NCBI GenBank assembly: GCA_003229915.1
Contig: QIGA01000037.1
Coordinates: 1 to 5,173, forward strand
Origin: Chloroflexota bacterium
Lineage (GTDB): Bacteria; Chloroflexota; Dehalococcoidia; SZUA-161
Direction: 5' to 3'
DNA: 5,173 bases
Positions 5,153 to 5,173 of the stretch are shown here, in pieces; positions within the stretch are counted from its first letter, which is position 1; every line of letters starts with the position of its first letter. The notes under the pieces are model-generated. The model searched no databases and had not been told where the DNA came from. It saw only the letters and a program-made list of their open reading frames with translations. Position numbers and translations under genes: made by a program.

Positions 5153-5173
5153 CCATTTCATTCCACCTACCCT

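Noticed and set aside
1..5173. CRISPR array, tRNA, rRNA, toxin-antitoxin or defence cassette
   Set aside because: No regularly spaced repeats beyond the two IS-type copies, no cloverleaf-like sequence, and all genes are accounted for by housekeeping or redox families. MazG here is the full two-domain enzyme and is not next to mazEF.

Overview
The window looks like ordinary bacterial chromosome of moderate GC content. Six chromosomal genes are visible, and the edge of a probable insertion sequence sits at the far left. The gene set (a small ABM-domain monooxygenase, MazG, a winged-helix/Fe-S protein, a DUF1461/Lit-type membrane protein, an FmdB zinc ribbon with a Cys-rich tail, and a COG2509-type FAD dehydrogenase) suggests an anaerobic or microaerophilic lineage. 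My best guess is Chloroflexota, perhaps Dehalococcoidia. That guess rests on remembered protein style, not on a marker gene.

Layout. 1-100: probable IS end, with a leftward ORF start running off the window and two imperfect 21-22 bp direct repeats. 209-520 (+): ABM-domain protein. 521-621: convergent gap with a long interrupted hairpin. 622-1404 (-): mazG. 1424-2479 (-): winged-helix Fe-S protein, 19 bp upstream of mazG and probably co-transcribed with it. 2480-2566: divergent promoter region. 2567-3277 (+): four-helix membrane protein of the Lit (lipoprotein intramolecular transacylase) family. 3278-3354: convergent gap. 3355-3585 (-): FmdB-type zinc ribbon. 3586-3717: second divergent promoter region. 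3718-5112 (+): FAD-dependent dehydrogenase, followed by a terminator-like hairpin.

The genes do not form one pathway. MazG is nucleotide-pool housekeeping, the Lit-like protein acts on envelope lipoproteins, and the Fe-S and FAD proteins are redox proteins without assigned substrates. Most of the extra information lies in the two divergent intergenic regions. Four good sigma-70-type promoters can be read there. Each places the predicted transcription start only about 10-13 nt before the start codon, and this decides several start sites. In the first region the two divergent promoters share the same -35 bases. In the second, a perfect 13-bp palindrome covers the -10 box of the FAD gene. I saw no CRISPR array, tRNA, rRNA, phage gene or defence cassette, and no convincing new multi-gene system.
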